Notes: generated by a model from the letters alone, not told the origin. Positions 1 through 6,849 are shown, numbered from the stretch's first letter. The stretch: DNA of 16,845 bases from UBA2136 sp047635695 (GCA_047635695.1 JBLILN010000027.1:1-16845), one strand, 5' to 3'. Made by a program: numbers and translations.

Positions 1-583
1 CTTTATATGTGCTGATGTCATGGAAATCAGTAAAGTTTTCAGCAACAATATTTGTGAGGACGACAGCACTGCCGTCTGCCAACTTTAAGACATTTTTAAA
101 GTGGCCTCCAAATTTTTCATTCAGTACTTTGCCGATGTTACGGCAAACTTGAACGCGTTTTTCAATGAGCGGTGGTTTGTCTTTGCCTTTAAATATATCG
201 CTTAATATATCGCTTGTCATATTTTCAAGGAAGGTGGCATCTAAAATATCATATTTTGCCATCGCTTTTTTAAGAGAGGCGGTAAGTGCCCAATAACCCT
301 CTACCCATGCACCGTCAAATTCTACTTTCCATAACTCTTCAGCTTTACCGTCCCAAAATGAAAAGTTTAAGGCACTTGAAAGGAAGAGCCACTGCGCCGT
401 ACGTTCTGTGCCGTCGGTGAAGTGGTATTTAAAGTCGAGATCTGTCCATTCACGGTTAATTTCTTGTGGGTTTGTAAGAATTTCATTGGCAAGCTCATGG
501 AGCTTGGTCTTGTTGAGGTGCACATGTGCCGCGTTGCTTTTTACAAAGGCTGTTTTTTGTAAAATATCTTGTTGGTAATGCAT
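1..583 (-). CDS. Queuosine salvage protein (DUF2419/Qng1-like queuosine 5'-phosphate N-glycosylase), 3' end outside window
   Basis: An open frame runs from an ATG at 583 down to the window edge, giving 194 residues of N-terminal and central sequence with no stop. I recognise the queuosine (Q) salvage family from the segment SALNFSFW (near residue 69), GYWALTASLKKA (near 95), and the late segment with VVLTNIVAENF followed by DFHDISTYK. Family members release the base queuine from queuosine 5'-phosphate so that it can be reused for tRNA wobble modification; that role is family knowledge, not visible here. The start is chosen because the family's opening helix follows directly, although no strong ribosome binding site precedes it. 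The catalytic C-terminal part is cut off. It lies 95 bases downstream of the DUF547 gene on the same strand, with no clear terminator between them. Confidence 0.82.
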   Translation of the reverse strand, partial: MHYQQDILQKTAFVKSNAAHVHLNKTKLHELANEILTNPQEINREWTDLDFKYHFTDGTERTAQWLFLSSALNFSFWDGKAEELWKVEFDGAWVEGYWALTASLKKAMAKYDILDATFLENMTSDILSDIFKGKDKPPLIEKRVQVCRNIGKVLNEKFGGHFKNVLKLADGSAVVLTNIVAENFTDFHDISTYK

Positions 584-678
584 GTTTGTTACAGGTGCCA
601 GCACTTTAAATAACCTTTATATATTGAAATGAAACGCTCTTAAGGCGGATACTAGCCAAAAGTTAAGAAAAATCAAGT

Positions 679-1521
679 TTATTCATATAAAGCTTCTGCG
701 TCAGGTTCTTTTTTTATTCTTTCCCTTGCTTCAGGTTCCTTACCTTTTAGGGCATTTAAAGCCCAGTCATGGTTTAGATATGTGCCAAACTCTGCCCTTT
801 CTAGTGGAATGTAACGGCCAATAAAGTGTTTTATTTGCCCGCTGTCAAAGTCGTTCGTGAACCACTGGAACATTTGAGAGGCATTGAATGTGTGTCTTTT
901 GCGGATATGAGAACGTCCTTGTTTAGGGATGATGGCTACAGCACCTTTACCTTTGTTTTTTATAAATAGCGCTGTGCGATTTTCGAGTTGGCTGTAAATT
1001 TTCTCTGGCCAGTAGGGTTCGTTTTTGAGATCAGGGCATGAAACGGCAGCGCAGGTTAAGGCAAAGTGAACACGTGGCTCACCAAGGAGGCGTAATGTTT
1101 GGTGATGTATTTGCCCAAGTGTATATTCAAGACCATCGATTACCCAAGAAAACTCGTTCCACGGGTCACCCACAAGGCCACCTAAATTGTGGATCGTTTC
1201 GCGCTCGCCCTGTTTGATAATAAGGTCAATGGTGAGTAGGTTGTAAGCATTGGTCCAAAAGCTAAGCTTATCCTCTTTGGTGTTCACCTCAGAAGTATTT
1301 ACTGAAAGCAGTAACTCAAGGGCTTCTGCATGTAGAGGGTCGCTTTGCCAACCAAGGTAGTCAACACCTGTGCCCTTGATGCCGTTTTTTGTAGAGGGGT
1401 GGACGTATTTACTTAAAAGTTTGGCGTAAGGTACTAAAAAGTCATCTTTATTACTGGCTTGTGCCTCTATGTTGACGCTCAACAAGGCAATGGCTACGAT
1501 AATATTAAATATAAAATGCAT
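679..1521 (-). CDS. Secreted DUF547 domain protein
   Basis: A 280-residue protein with an N-terminal hydrophobic signal (residues 3-20, likely cleavage after the IEAQA region), so it is probably periplasmic. DUF547 is recognised by FWTNAYNLLTIDLII (near residue 88), the GDPWNEFSW region, and the RVHFALTCAAVSCPDL segment (near 150) with its paired cysteines, which is the family's most typical motif. The biochemical role of DUF547 is unknown to me; I do not assign a reaction. The C-terminal tail is Glu/Lys-rich. The gene is divergent from rpmH, and a candidate promoter for it is at 1572-1600. Family call is firm, function is open. Confidence 0.85.
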   Translation of the reverse strand: MHFIFNIIVAIALLSVNIEAQASNKDDFLVPYAKLLSKYVHPSTKNGIKGTGVDYLGWQSDPLHAEALELLLSVNTSEVNTKEDKLSFWTNAYNLLTIDLIIKQGERETIHNLGGLVGDPWNEFSWVIDGLEYTLGQIHHQTLRLLGEPRVHFALTCAAVSCPDLKNEPYWPEKIYSQLENRTALFIKNKGKGAVAIIPKQGRSHIRKRHTFNASQMFQWFTNDFDSGQIKHFIGRYIPLERAEFGTYLNHDWALNALKGKEPEARERIKKEPDAEALYE

Positions 1522-1571
1522 GTTTTTTTGTTCTTTTGTTCTTTAAGGAAGTTAAATTTTCTATATTATTT

Positions 1572-1600
1572 ATTATAGAGAATTTATTGGTAAATTTCTA
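1572..1600 (-). promoter_or_regulatory. Candidate sigma-70 promoter for the DUF547 gene
   Basis: Reading the minus strand, TAGAAA (1600-1595) and TATAAT (1577-1572) are separated by exactly 17 bases. The -10 matches consensus fully and the -35 in four of six positions. The leader to the ATG at 1521 would be about 45 bases. A 6-bp inverted repeat (TCTATA 1560-1565, TATAGA 1574-1579) overlaps the -10 box. Confidence 0.45.
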
Positions 1601-1681
1601 GTGGTGTGGGCATGATTTTGCAAATTATTTGCCATATATGCATAAAAGTGAAGTTTTTGTGGCCTGCTTGCTATTTTATGA

Positions 1682-1710
1682 TTGACTTTAAGTACTGTAG
1701 GGGATATAAG
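1682..1710 (+). promoter_or_regulatory. Candidate sigma-70 promoter for rpmH
   Basis: TTGACT (1682-1687) and TATAAG (1705-1710) are separated by 17 bases, each matching consensus in five of six positions. The expected start point is near 1717, giving a leader of about 50 bases to the rpmH ATG. The remainder of the 248-base gap 1522-1769 holds the divergent promoter listed above and AT-rich sequence with no further gene. Confidence 0.6.
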
Positions 1711-1769
1711 AGGCGCTGAGATTTTAAGAAAAAGCAGTGTATCTGCAAAGCTAATTAAGGATAGAAGAT

Positions 1770-1904
1770 ATGAAACGTACATTCCAACCAAGTAAAGTTA
1801 AGCGCACACGTCGTCACGGTTTCCGTGCTCGTCTGGCAACTGTTGGTGGCCGTGAGATTCTACGTCGCCGTCGTGCTAAAGGCCGTAAGCGTCTATCAGC
1901 TTAA
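1770..1904 (+). CDS. rpmH: 50S ribosomal protein L34
   Basis: A 44-codon gene reading MKRTFQPSKVKRTRRHGFRA and ending KGRKRLSA, the near-invariant L34 sequence. L34 is a small, very basic protein of the large ribosomal subunit that sits against 23S rRNA; 19 of its 44 residues here are Lys or Arg. AAGG with AGAAG just upstream can serve as the ribosome binding site. A well-matched promoter lies at 1682-1710. It heads the usual rpmH-rnpA-yidD-yidC-engB cluster but is separated from rnpA by 196 bases of structured spacer, so expression of the two need not be equal. Confidence 0.98.
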   Translation: MKRTFQPSKVKRTRRHGFRARLATVGGREILRRRRAKGRKRLSA

Positions 1905-1929
1905 GTAAATTTCCAGTTATTGGTCATTT

Positions 1930-2010
1930 AAATGGTTTATTTTGAGGTTTAGGTACTTTTGTACTATGCACTTCAAGGTAAACCATTTTGCATTTTTATA
2001 ATAAATGGTT
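1930..2010 (+). other. Mutually exclusive hairpins in the rpmH-rnpA spacer
   Basis: Three short segments compete. Segment A (AAATGGTTTA, 1930-1939) is fully complementary to segment B (TAAACCATTT, 1979-1988). Segment C (AAATGGTT, 2003-2010) is complementary to 1981-1988 within B. Within the A:B loop, TGAGGT (1943-1948) can pair with ACTTCA, and GTAC-TTTT-GTAC forms a top hairpin, so A:B is a long interrupted stem. A:B and B:C cannot form together. The pairing is seen in the sequence; a regulatory role is inference. Confidence 0.45.
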
Positions 2011-2050
2011 AAATTTAAAGAGTTGTAGAATATATTATGAATCATTATGG

Positions 2051-2089
2051 CCTGCCTTGCTATTTTTAGCGGAGTAGGTTTTTTATTTT
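2051..2089 (+). terminator. Intrinsic-terminator-like hairpin just before rnpA
   Basis: CCTGCCTTGCTA (2051-2062), a TTTT loop, and TAGCGGAGTAGG (2067-2078) pair at 11 of 12 positions including three G-U pairs, followed by TTTTTTATTTT (2079-2089). It ends right at the rnpA ribosome binding site (GGAG, 2090-2093), so it would reduce transcription from rpmH into rnpA. Stem strength is moderate because of the wobble pairs and one C-A mismatch. Confidence 0.5.
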
Positions 2090-2100
2090 GGAGAATTTAA

Positions 2101-2451
2101 ATGAAGGTAGAACGTCTTAAAAAACGTCGTCAATTTTTAGCTTTAGGCAATGACTGTAAACGTCATGTTTTGCCTGCGATGATTGTGCTTTCGTCAAATG
2201 CGCCTGAGATTGGTAAAGTTCATGTTGGTTTTACGGCGAGTAAAAAAGTAGGTAATGCTGTGGCGCGTGCATTGGCAAAACGCCGTATGCGTGCAGTGGT
2301 GGATGAAGTTATGCGTTTAAATAGCAGTTTTGCATCTTCCGGCTTGTCTTTGAATATCATTGCTCGTGCTTATATTAGCAACCGAGATTTTGCTAAAATG
2401 GTGCGCGAATTTAAAGCCTTGTTAGAGGCAGATTTGAAATGCACTTTTTAG
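2101..2451 (+). CDS. rnpA: Ribonuclease P protein component
   Basis: A 116-residue basic protein matching the RNase P protein subunit, which helps the catalytic RNA (rnpB, not in this window) cleave 5' leaders from pre-tRNAs. Family features are the opening RLKKRRQF and the central segment FTASKKVGNAVARALAKRRM (residues 44-63). Length is normal. GGAG eight bases before the ATG supports the start. The gene overlaps yidD by 13 bases, so the two are translationally linked. One oddity: the family signature RNxxxKRxxR helix usually carries Arg-Asn-Arg, but here it reads Arg56-Ala57-Leu58, while Lys60, Arg61, Arg62 and Arg64 are kept. See findings. Confidence 0.93.
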   Translation: MKVERLKKRRQFLALGNDCKRHVLPAMIVLSSNAPEIGKVHVGFTASKKVGNAVARALAKRRMRAVVDEVMRLNSSFASSGLSLNIIARAYISNRDFAKMVREFKALLEADLKCTF

Positions 2452-2708
2452 ATAAAATATTAAAAATGCTCTTTAAAGGCATTGTTATCGTGTATCGCAC
2501 CGTTTTTTCTGCTATATTCCGACAATTCGGTGGAAAATGTCGTTTTTACCCGACATGCTCAAGTTATGCCTTAGAGGCACTTGACGTACATGGTGGTTTA
2601 AAGGGCGGTTGGTTGACGCTAAAGCGCTTTGCGAAATGTGGGCCCTTTCATGAGGGTGGCCATGACCCTGTACCGAAAAAAAAGACGCCTTCAAGTAAGG
2701 CTCAATAA
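2439..2708 (+). CDS. yidD: Membrane protein insertion efficiency factor YidD
   Basis: An 89-residue protein with the hallmark CRFYPTCSSYALEA (residues 34-47), a third cysteine in the RFAKCGPFHEGGHDPVP segment, and an amphipathic, membrane-associating N-terminal helix (residues 4-27). YidD associates with the inner membrane and aids YidC-dependent insertion; this is family knowledge. It starts inside the last codons of rnpA (13-base overlap) and lies 28 bases before yidC. Family identity is clear. Confidence 0.96.
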   Translation: MHFLDKILKMLFKGIVIVYRTVFSAIFRQFGGKCRFYPTCSSYALEALDVHGGLKGGWLTLKRFAKCGPFHEGGHDPVPKKKTPSSKAQ

Positions 2709-2736
2709 ATTAAGATATTAAAGAAAGAAGTTATCA

Positions 2737-4434
2737 ATGACATCATTAGATCCACGCAAAAGTAAACAACCGGAAGGCAATAACGGCCTTTTGATTGCAG
2801 TTTTAGTTGCTCTTATTTTTATGATGGGCTGGGATTACATGTACCCGACAGCGCCAGTATCTGCGCCGGTTCAACCTGTTGCACAGCAACAAGCGAAAAA
2901 TGGGGCGTCACTACCAGGTTCTCCAGAAATGTTGAATCAATCCGGTCACAATGACCTTGCCGTTCAAGCGGCTATTCCTGCCGCTAAGGCTGAGCGTGTA
3001 ATGCTTGCAAACGATGTGCTTGTGGGTGCTGTAGCATTAACTGGTGGTCGTATTGATGAGCTTGAGCTAAACCAATTTGATGTTATCTTAAAAGGCGAAG
3101 ACCGTGTTTCTATGTTTTCTTCAAGCGGTAAGCGTATTCACTTTTTTGATGCAGGATGGCAAAGTAACGCTGTAGCAGTACCCGACGGTAATACCCCTTG
3201 GCAAGCACAAGGAAACTCTTTAACAGCGCAATCTCCTTTGATTTTGAAATGGGATAATGGCACAGGCCAAGAGTTTTTACGCACATTCTCACTTAAACAA
3301 GACAGTTACACAGTGCGTGTGGTGGATGAAGTGATTAACCGCGGCAACCAAGATATTCAAGTGGGTCACTATGCACAAATTCATAAAGCGGACGGCCTTG
3401 AAACAGGTGGTGACGGTTATATGGCTGAGCAAAGTACTTTTTACAACTACATTGGCCCTGAAGCTATTATTGATGGTATAAAATTTGAACATGACTATGA
3501 CGACATCAAAGAAAATCAACAAATTAAATATACGGGTGAAAAAGGTTGGCTGGGTATAAAATCTCAATACTTTGTTGCCGCACTTATTCCTGATCAACAA
3601 ACAGAAAACACATGGCGCTTTAAGTACAGCAACTTTGCTGGACGTGATTTTTATAGCGTGATTGTACAGACTCCAGGTGTTAGCCGTGTGGCTGCCAATG
3701 GCGGTATTTACACGAAATCATATAGCATGTATGTCGGCCCTAATAAACGTCAAGAAATGGCGAAAGAAGCGGTTGGCCTTGAAGATTCTGTGGACTATGG
3801 TTGGTATCAAGTCATTGCCTTACCACTTTACAGCATGCTGATGTATTTTGGTGATATGTTTGGCAACCTTGGTGTCGCTATTATCCTTTCAACTATGGTA
3901 TTGAAAATACTGCTTCTGCCACTTGCAAACAAGAGTTACCGTTCTATGGCACGTATGAAGTTGATTACACCAGAAATGGAAGCTTTAAAAGAGCGTTTAG
4001 GTGACAACCGTGAGCAAATGGGCCTCGAAATGATGAAGCTTTACAAGAAGCACAAGGTAAACCCTGCGTCTGGCTGCTGGCCAATGCTTGTGCAAATTCC
4101 TATCTTCTTTGCTTTTTATAAGGTTATTTTGATATCGTTTGAGTTCCGCCACGCACCATTCATGGGCTGGATACATGACTTAAGCGCTAACGACCCTTAT
4201 TTTGTATTACCAGTACTTATGGGGGCGTCTATGTTTATTCAACAAAAACTAAACCCACCAGCGGCTGACCCTATTCAACGTAAGGTGATGAGTGCATTGC
4301 CTGTTATCTTTACGGTAATGTTTGCCATGTTCCCATCAGGCCTTGTGCTTTACTGGGTTGTTAACAACGTGCTATCAATTTTACAGCAATGGGTTATTTT
4401 AAGACGCATTGAAAGTGCGGAGGCGAAGGCATAA
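2737..4434 (+). CDS. yidC: Membrane protein insertase YidC
   Basis: A 565-residue inner-membrane insertase, the Gram-negative long form. One N-terminal transmembrane segment lies at about residues 17-35, then a Pro/Gln/Ala-rich linker and the large periplasmic domain (about 70-350). The conserved five-helix core begins near 355: VAIILSTMVLKILLLPLANK, the cytoplasmic MARMKLITPEMEALKERLG hairpin, CWPMLVQIPIFFAFYKV, and the final VIFTVMFAMFPSGLVLYWVV segments. The groove residue that is Arg in E. coli is Lys390 here, which I recall as common in alphaproteobacterial YidC. The C-terminus is short and lacks a long basic tail. It inserts membrane proteins alone or with SecYEG. Its stop overlaps the engB start by one base (TAATG). 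Confidence 0.97.
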   Translation: MTSLDPRKSKQPEGNNGLLIAVLVALIFMMGWDYMYPTAPVSAPVQPVAQQQAKNGASLPGSPEMLNQSGHNDLAVQAAIPAAKAERVMLANDVLVGAVALTGGRIDELELNQFDVILKGEDRVSMFSSSGKRIHFFDAGWQSNAVAVPDGNTPWQAQGNSLTAQSPLILKWDNGTGQEFLRTFSLKQDSYTVRVVDEVINRGNQDIQVGHYAQIHKADGLETGGDGYMAEQSTFYNYIGPEAIIDGIKFEHDYDDIKENQQIKYTGEKGWLGIKSQYFVAALIPDQQTENTWRFKYSNFAGRDFYSVIVQTPGVSRVAANGGIYTKSYSMYVGPNKRQEMAKEAVGLEDSVDYGWYQVIALPLYSMLMYFGDMFGNLGVAIILSTMVLKILLLPLANKSYRSMARMKLITPEMEALKERLGDNREQMGLEMMKLYKKHKVNPASGCWPMLVQIPIFFAFYKVILISFEFRHAPFMGWIHDLSANDPYFVLPVLMGASMFIQQKLNPPAADPIQRKVMSALPVIFTVMFAMFPSGLVLYWVVNNVLSILQQWVILRRIESAEAKA

Positions 4435-5060
4435 TGGCGCAACCACGTTCTGTTAAAGGCTTTTTCAATGGTGAGGTGAATCACGTATGGGGAACAGAAA
4501 TATCTGCAATTGCTTATCCACCTGAAGGGTTGCCTGAAGTGGCGTTTATTGGCCGTTCTAACGTGGGTAAATCTTCTTTAATTAATGCGATTATGAAACG
4601 CAATAAACTGGCAAGAACGTCTAGCAACCCTGGTGCAACAAAGGGTATTCACTTCTTTCAAGTACGTGACGACTTTAACCTTGTCGATTTACCTGGTTAT
4701 GGCTATGCGAAAATGTCGAAAGAAATGTCCTATAAAATTGCCCGTATGACGGAACAGTTTTTTGGTGAACGTCGTAGTTTGAAAAAAGTTTTTGTCCTTG
4801 TGGACGGCAGACGTGGTTTAAAGGATGTCGACAGAGACACTTTACGCCTATTGGCCGATATGGGTATTCAGTCACAAATTATTTTAACAAAGATGGATAA
4901 GGTGCGCGGTAAAGCTGTGCAAATTGTTTTAAAAGAAACAGCAAAAGAAGCAGCTGAAATTTTATTCGTAGATGATAAAATTATTGAGAGTTCATCTGAA
5001 AAGGGTGACGGTATGGATGATATTAAATTATCTATACTTAAGGCCTGTGAACTTAAATAG
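4434..5060 (+). CDS. engB: Ribosome biogenesis GTP-binding protein EngB (YihA/YsxC)
   Basis: A 208-residue GTPase involved in assembly of the 50S subunit in this family. The P-loop is GRSNVGKS (residues 40-47), the switch region is GATKGI (67-72), G3 is DLPGYG (85-90), G4 is TKMD (152-155), and a late SSSEKG segment supplies the G5-type Ser-Ser. Its start codon shares a base with the yidC stop, so it is translationally coupled to the insertase. The gene ends 30 bases before the first copy of the hairpin repeat. In many alphaproteobacteria argB follows engB; here HAD hydrolases follow instead. Confidence 0.95.
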   Translation: MAQPRSVKGFFNGEVNHVWGTEISAIAYPPEGLPEVAFIGRSNVGKSSLINAIMKRNKLARTSSNPGATKGIHFFQVRDDFNLVDLPGYGYAKMSKEMSYKIARMTEQFFGERRSLKKVFVLVDGRRGLKDVDRDTLRLLADMGIQSQIILTKMDKVRGKAVQIVLKETAKEAAEILFVDDKIIESSSEKGDGMDDIKLSILKACELK

Positions 5061-5090
5061 TTTCTTATGTTGTTTAGTTTTCTTTTTACG

Positions 5091-5135
5091 TATGTCATGG
5101 ACATAAGGCGTCCACTTCCATACTAGAAAAACAAA
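5091..5135 (+). repeat. Hairpin repeat, copy 1 (left flank of the HAD pair)
   Basis: This segment aligns without gaps to 6531-6575 at 32 of 45 positions. Conserved flanks are ATGTCA and CTTCCATRCTAGAAAWACAAA, and between them is a 5-bp stem (TGGAC 5098-5102, GTCCA 5110-5114) with a 7-base loop. The stem differs in sequence from copy 2 but pairs in both. It starts 31 bases after the engB stop. Confidence 0.6.
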
Positions 5136-5184
5136 CTATCCATCTATTTTGAATTATACTGAAAAAAAACGAAAGGGTGGCGTG

Positions 5185-5835
5185 TTGAATAAATTTGCAC
5201 ATATTGATACTTATATATTTGACCTTGACGACACGCTTTATAGCCCTAAAAATGGCTTTTCTCAGCAGATGTTTCAAAAGCAGCGTACATCTCTTTCAAG
5301 GTTATTGAATTTATCCGAAATTGAAACGGGTGACCTTTGCAAAACCTTGGCACTTAAGTATAAAGCCTTACCCTTTACAGGTCTTCACCGCGACACAGAG
5401 CTCGATATGAACGCCTTTATTGAAGAGGGGTTTGATCTTGACTTCTCACAGCTTCAAAGCTGCGCTGAAACGAAATTAACACTGGAAACACTGCCGGGGC
5501 GTAAGGTTGTCTTTACCAATTCACCTGCTTGTCATGCTGAAAAAGCATTAAAGGCGCTAGATTATGTGCATGTGTTTGATAATATCTACAACGTACAGCA
5601 ATTTGACTTCGCGACAAAACCAATGCTAGAGCCTTATCATATCGTCTTAAATAACTTAAATGCTGATCCTCAAAAATGTGTCATGATAGAAGACAGCTAT
5701 AAAAACCTTATCACCGCCAAAGCACTCGGCATGACCACCGTTTATGTGCACGGTACAGAAGAGGTTGACCCTGATATTGTTGATTATAAATACGATACTT
5801 TACTAGAGTTTTTAAAAGATATGGAGAATGTATAG
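5185..5835 (+). CDS. HAD hydrolase, pyrimidine 5'-nucleotidase-like (first of two)
   Basis: A 216-residue HAD-superfamily phosphatase. Motif I is DLDDT (residues 13-17, nucleophile Asp13 and acid Asp15), motif II is Thr111 in VVFTNS, motif III is Lys145 in the FATKP segment, and motif IV is IED (168-170). An alpha-helical cap sits between motifs I and II (about 20-100), as in the pyrimidine 5'-nucleotidase (SDT1-like) group, so the likely reaction is dephosphorylation of a nucleotide or similar small phosphate ester. The start is uncertain: AAAGGG (5172-5177) favours the TTG at 5185 or the GTG at 5182; an upstream TTG at 5149 has no such site. It overlaps the ribosome binding region of its paralogue downstream. 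Substrate is inferred from family only. Confidence 0.85.
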   Translation: MNKFAHIDTYIFDLDDTLYSPKNGFSQQMFQKQRTSLSRLLNLSEIETGDLCKTLALKYKALPFTGLHRDTELDMNAFIEEGFDLDFSQLQSCAETKLTLETLPGRKVVFTNSPACHAEKALKALDYVHVFDNIYNVQQFDFATKPMLEPYHIVLNNLNADPQKCVMIEDSYKNLITAKALGMTTVYVHGTEEVDPDIVDYKYDTLLEFLKDMENV

Positions 5836-5836
5836 C

Positions 5837-6502
5837 ATGGTGATTAAAGACTACGAAAAAATTAACACATGGATATTTGATTTAGACCATACCCTTTACC
5901 CTGCACCTTCCGCTTGGGAAAAACGTGCTTTTAGCCACTTTTTTCAATATATCGAAGAACATTATGGTATTCCCGTAGCGGAATCAGAAAAATTAGATGT
6001 TGAATTTGATAAACAAGGCTTTTATTTGAAAGGCTGGCTGGAACATATCCCACATTTTGATGTGGAACACTGGTGGCAACAAATTGACGCCGTGGATGCC
6101 ACAGATATTCCTGTTTGTAAGCTCACGCAGAAAAAAATACATGACTTACCTGGCAACAAAGTGTTGTTTACAAACGGCCACCCCAGCCATGCCGATAAAT
6201 TTTTGAAGCATTTAGGCCTAAGTAATCATTTTGATGAAGTTATTTCGATTAATGAAGGCGATATTAGGCGTGCACGTTTTAAGCCCAACCCCGATATCTA
6301 CCATGAAATTATGACAAAAATGAAAACAAAAGGCGAAAATTGCGCCATGTTTGAAGATAATTTATCAAACCTTGTAACGGCCCATAAGCTGGGTATGAGT
6401 ACGGTTTTATTGAACCAGCCAGAATGTCATAGGCATTTGCCGCATGTGCATAAACAGCACGATACTTTCACCGACTGGCTCAAAGCTTACATGCCTAAAT
6501 AG
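5837..6502 (+). CDS. HAD hydrolase, pyrimidine 5'-nucleotidase-like (second of two)
   Basis: A 221-residue paralogue of the preceding gene. Motif I is DLDHT (residues 15-19), motif II Thr112 in LFTNGHPSHADK, motif III Lys149 in the RFKPNP segment, and motif IV FED (172-174). The cap is longer and rich in Trp, His and Phe (GWLEHIPHFDVEHWWQQ, about 66-82), so its substrate probably differs from that of the first copy. GGAG at 5823-5826 is 10 bases before the ATG at 5837 but only one base before an alternative ATG at 5828, so 5837 is preferred. It begins one base after the first gene's stop, implying one operon. Divergence between the copies is large, so the duplication is old. Confidence 0.87.
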   Translation: MVIKDYEKINTWIFDLDHTLYPAPSAWEKRAFSHFFQYIEEHYGIPVAESEKLDVEFDKQGFYLKGWLEHIPHFDVEHWWQQIDAVDATDIPVCKLTQKKIHDLPGNKVLFTNGHPSHADKFLKHLGLSNHFDEVISINEGDIRRARFKPNPDIYHEIMTKMKTKGENCAMFEDNLSNLVTAHKLGMSTVLLNQPECHRHLPHVHKQHDTFTDWLKAYMPK

Positions 6503-6530
6503 GCATTCTCAGGTTGTTATTTTGTTTACA

Positions 6531-6575
6531 CATGTCACCTATGTAGGGTGTAGGCTTCCATGCTAGAAATACAAA
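6531..6575 (+). repeat. Hairpin repeat, copy 2 (right flank of the HAD pair)
   Basis: Second copy of the element at 5091-5135. The stem is CCTAT (6538-6542) with GTAGG (6550-6554) and again a 7-base loop. Compared with copy 1, three base pairs are changed on both sides (T-A to C-G, G-C to C-G, G-C to T-A), one C-G becomes T-G, and one A-T is unchanged. It starts 29 bases after the HAD stop, nearly the same spacing as copy 1 after engB. Confidence 0.6.
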
Positions 6576-6622
6576 ATACCATCCCAAATAATACCTATTT
6601 TACAGCCTGTGATTACAAGAAA

Positions 6623-6650
6623 AAAAAACACCTCGGCGGAGGTGTTTTTT
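6623..6650. terminator. Bidirectional intrinsic terminator
   Basis: Six A, CACCTC, loop GGCG, GAGGTG and six T (6623-6650) form a perfect GC-rich stem with A and T tracts on the two sides, so it can end transcription from the HAD genes (plus) and from the small gene at 6664-6828 (minus). Confidence 0.9.
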
Positions 6651-6663
6651 AATTCGATATAAA

Positions 6664-6828
6664 TTATTTGGTGGCAATAGTCTTTAAGACCTCAGTTTGC
6701 TCTTTAATTGCCTCTGTTTGTTCTTCGGTGGCTTTGAGTTGCAAGGTATTACCCATATGATTACTAATTGCACTGCCTATGAGTATGGCTATAATGTAGC
6801 CTGCTGTACGTTTTTGAAATATGTTCAT
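6664..6828 (-). CDS. Small single-pass membrane protein with coiled-coil tail (hypothetical)
   Basis: A 54-residue ORF: a short basic N-terminus (MNIFQKR), a hydrophobic helix (about residues 9-22, GYIIAILIGSAIS), then a charged heptad-like tail rich in Glu, Gln, Lys and Thr. I do not recognise a family. The frame continues upstream to an ATG at 6873, but the start at 6828 is preferred because a promoter at 6877-6905 would place the transcript start near 6870 and a perfect inverted repeat occupies 6850-6866. The gene ends 13 bases before a bidirectional terminator. Promoter, ORF and terminator together make a compact unit, which is the main reason to think it is expressed. The ribosome binding site is weak (GGA about 10 bases upstream). 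Confidence 0.55.
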   Translation of the reverse strand: MNIFQKRTAGYIIAILIGSAISNHMGNTLQLKATEEQTEAIKEQTEVLKTIATK

Positions 6829-6849
6829 AAGTAAAAGTCCAGGTGTGGG

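Noticed and set aside
1522..1769. Possible replication origin next to rpmH, as in some bacteria.
   Set aside because: No DnaA-box cluster (TTATCCACA-like) is seen and no dnaA, gidA or parAB gene is present.
1573..1791. 72-codon minus-strand frame opposite the rpmH start and its promoter.
   Set aside because: It overlaps rpmH and both candidate promoters, and its product shows no family features.
5149..5184. Upstream TTG start for the first HAD gene.
   Set aside because: No ribosome binding site precedes it, whereas AAAGGG lies seven bases before the TTG at 5185 and the extra residues are not HAD-like.
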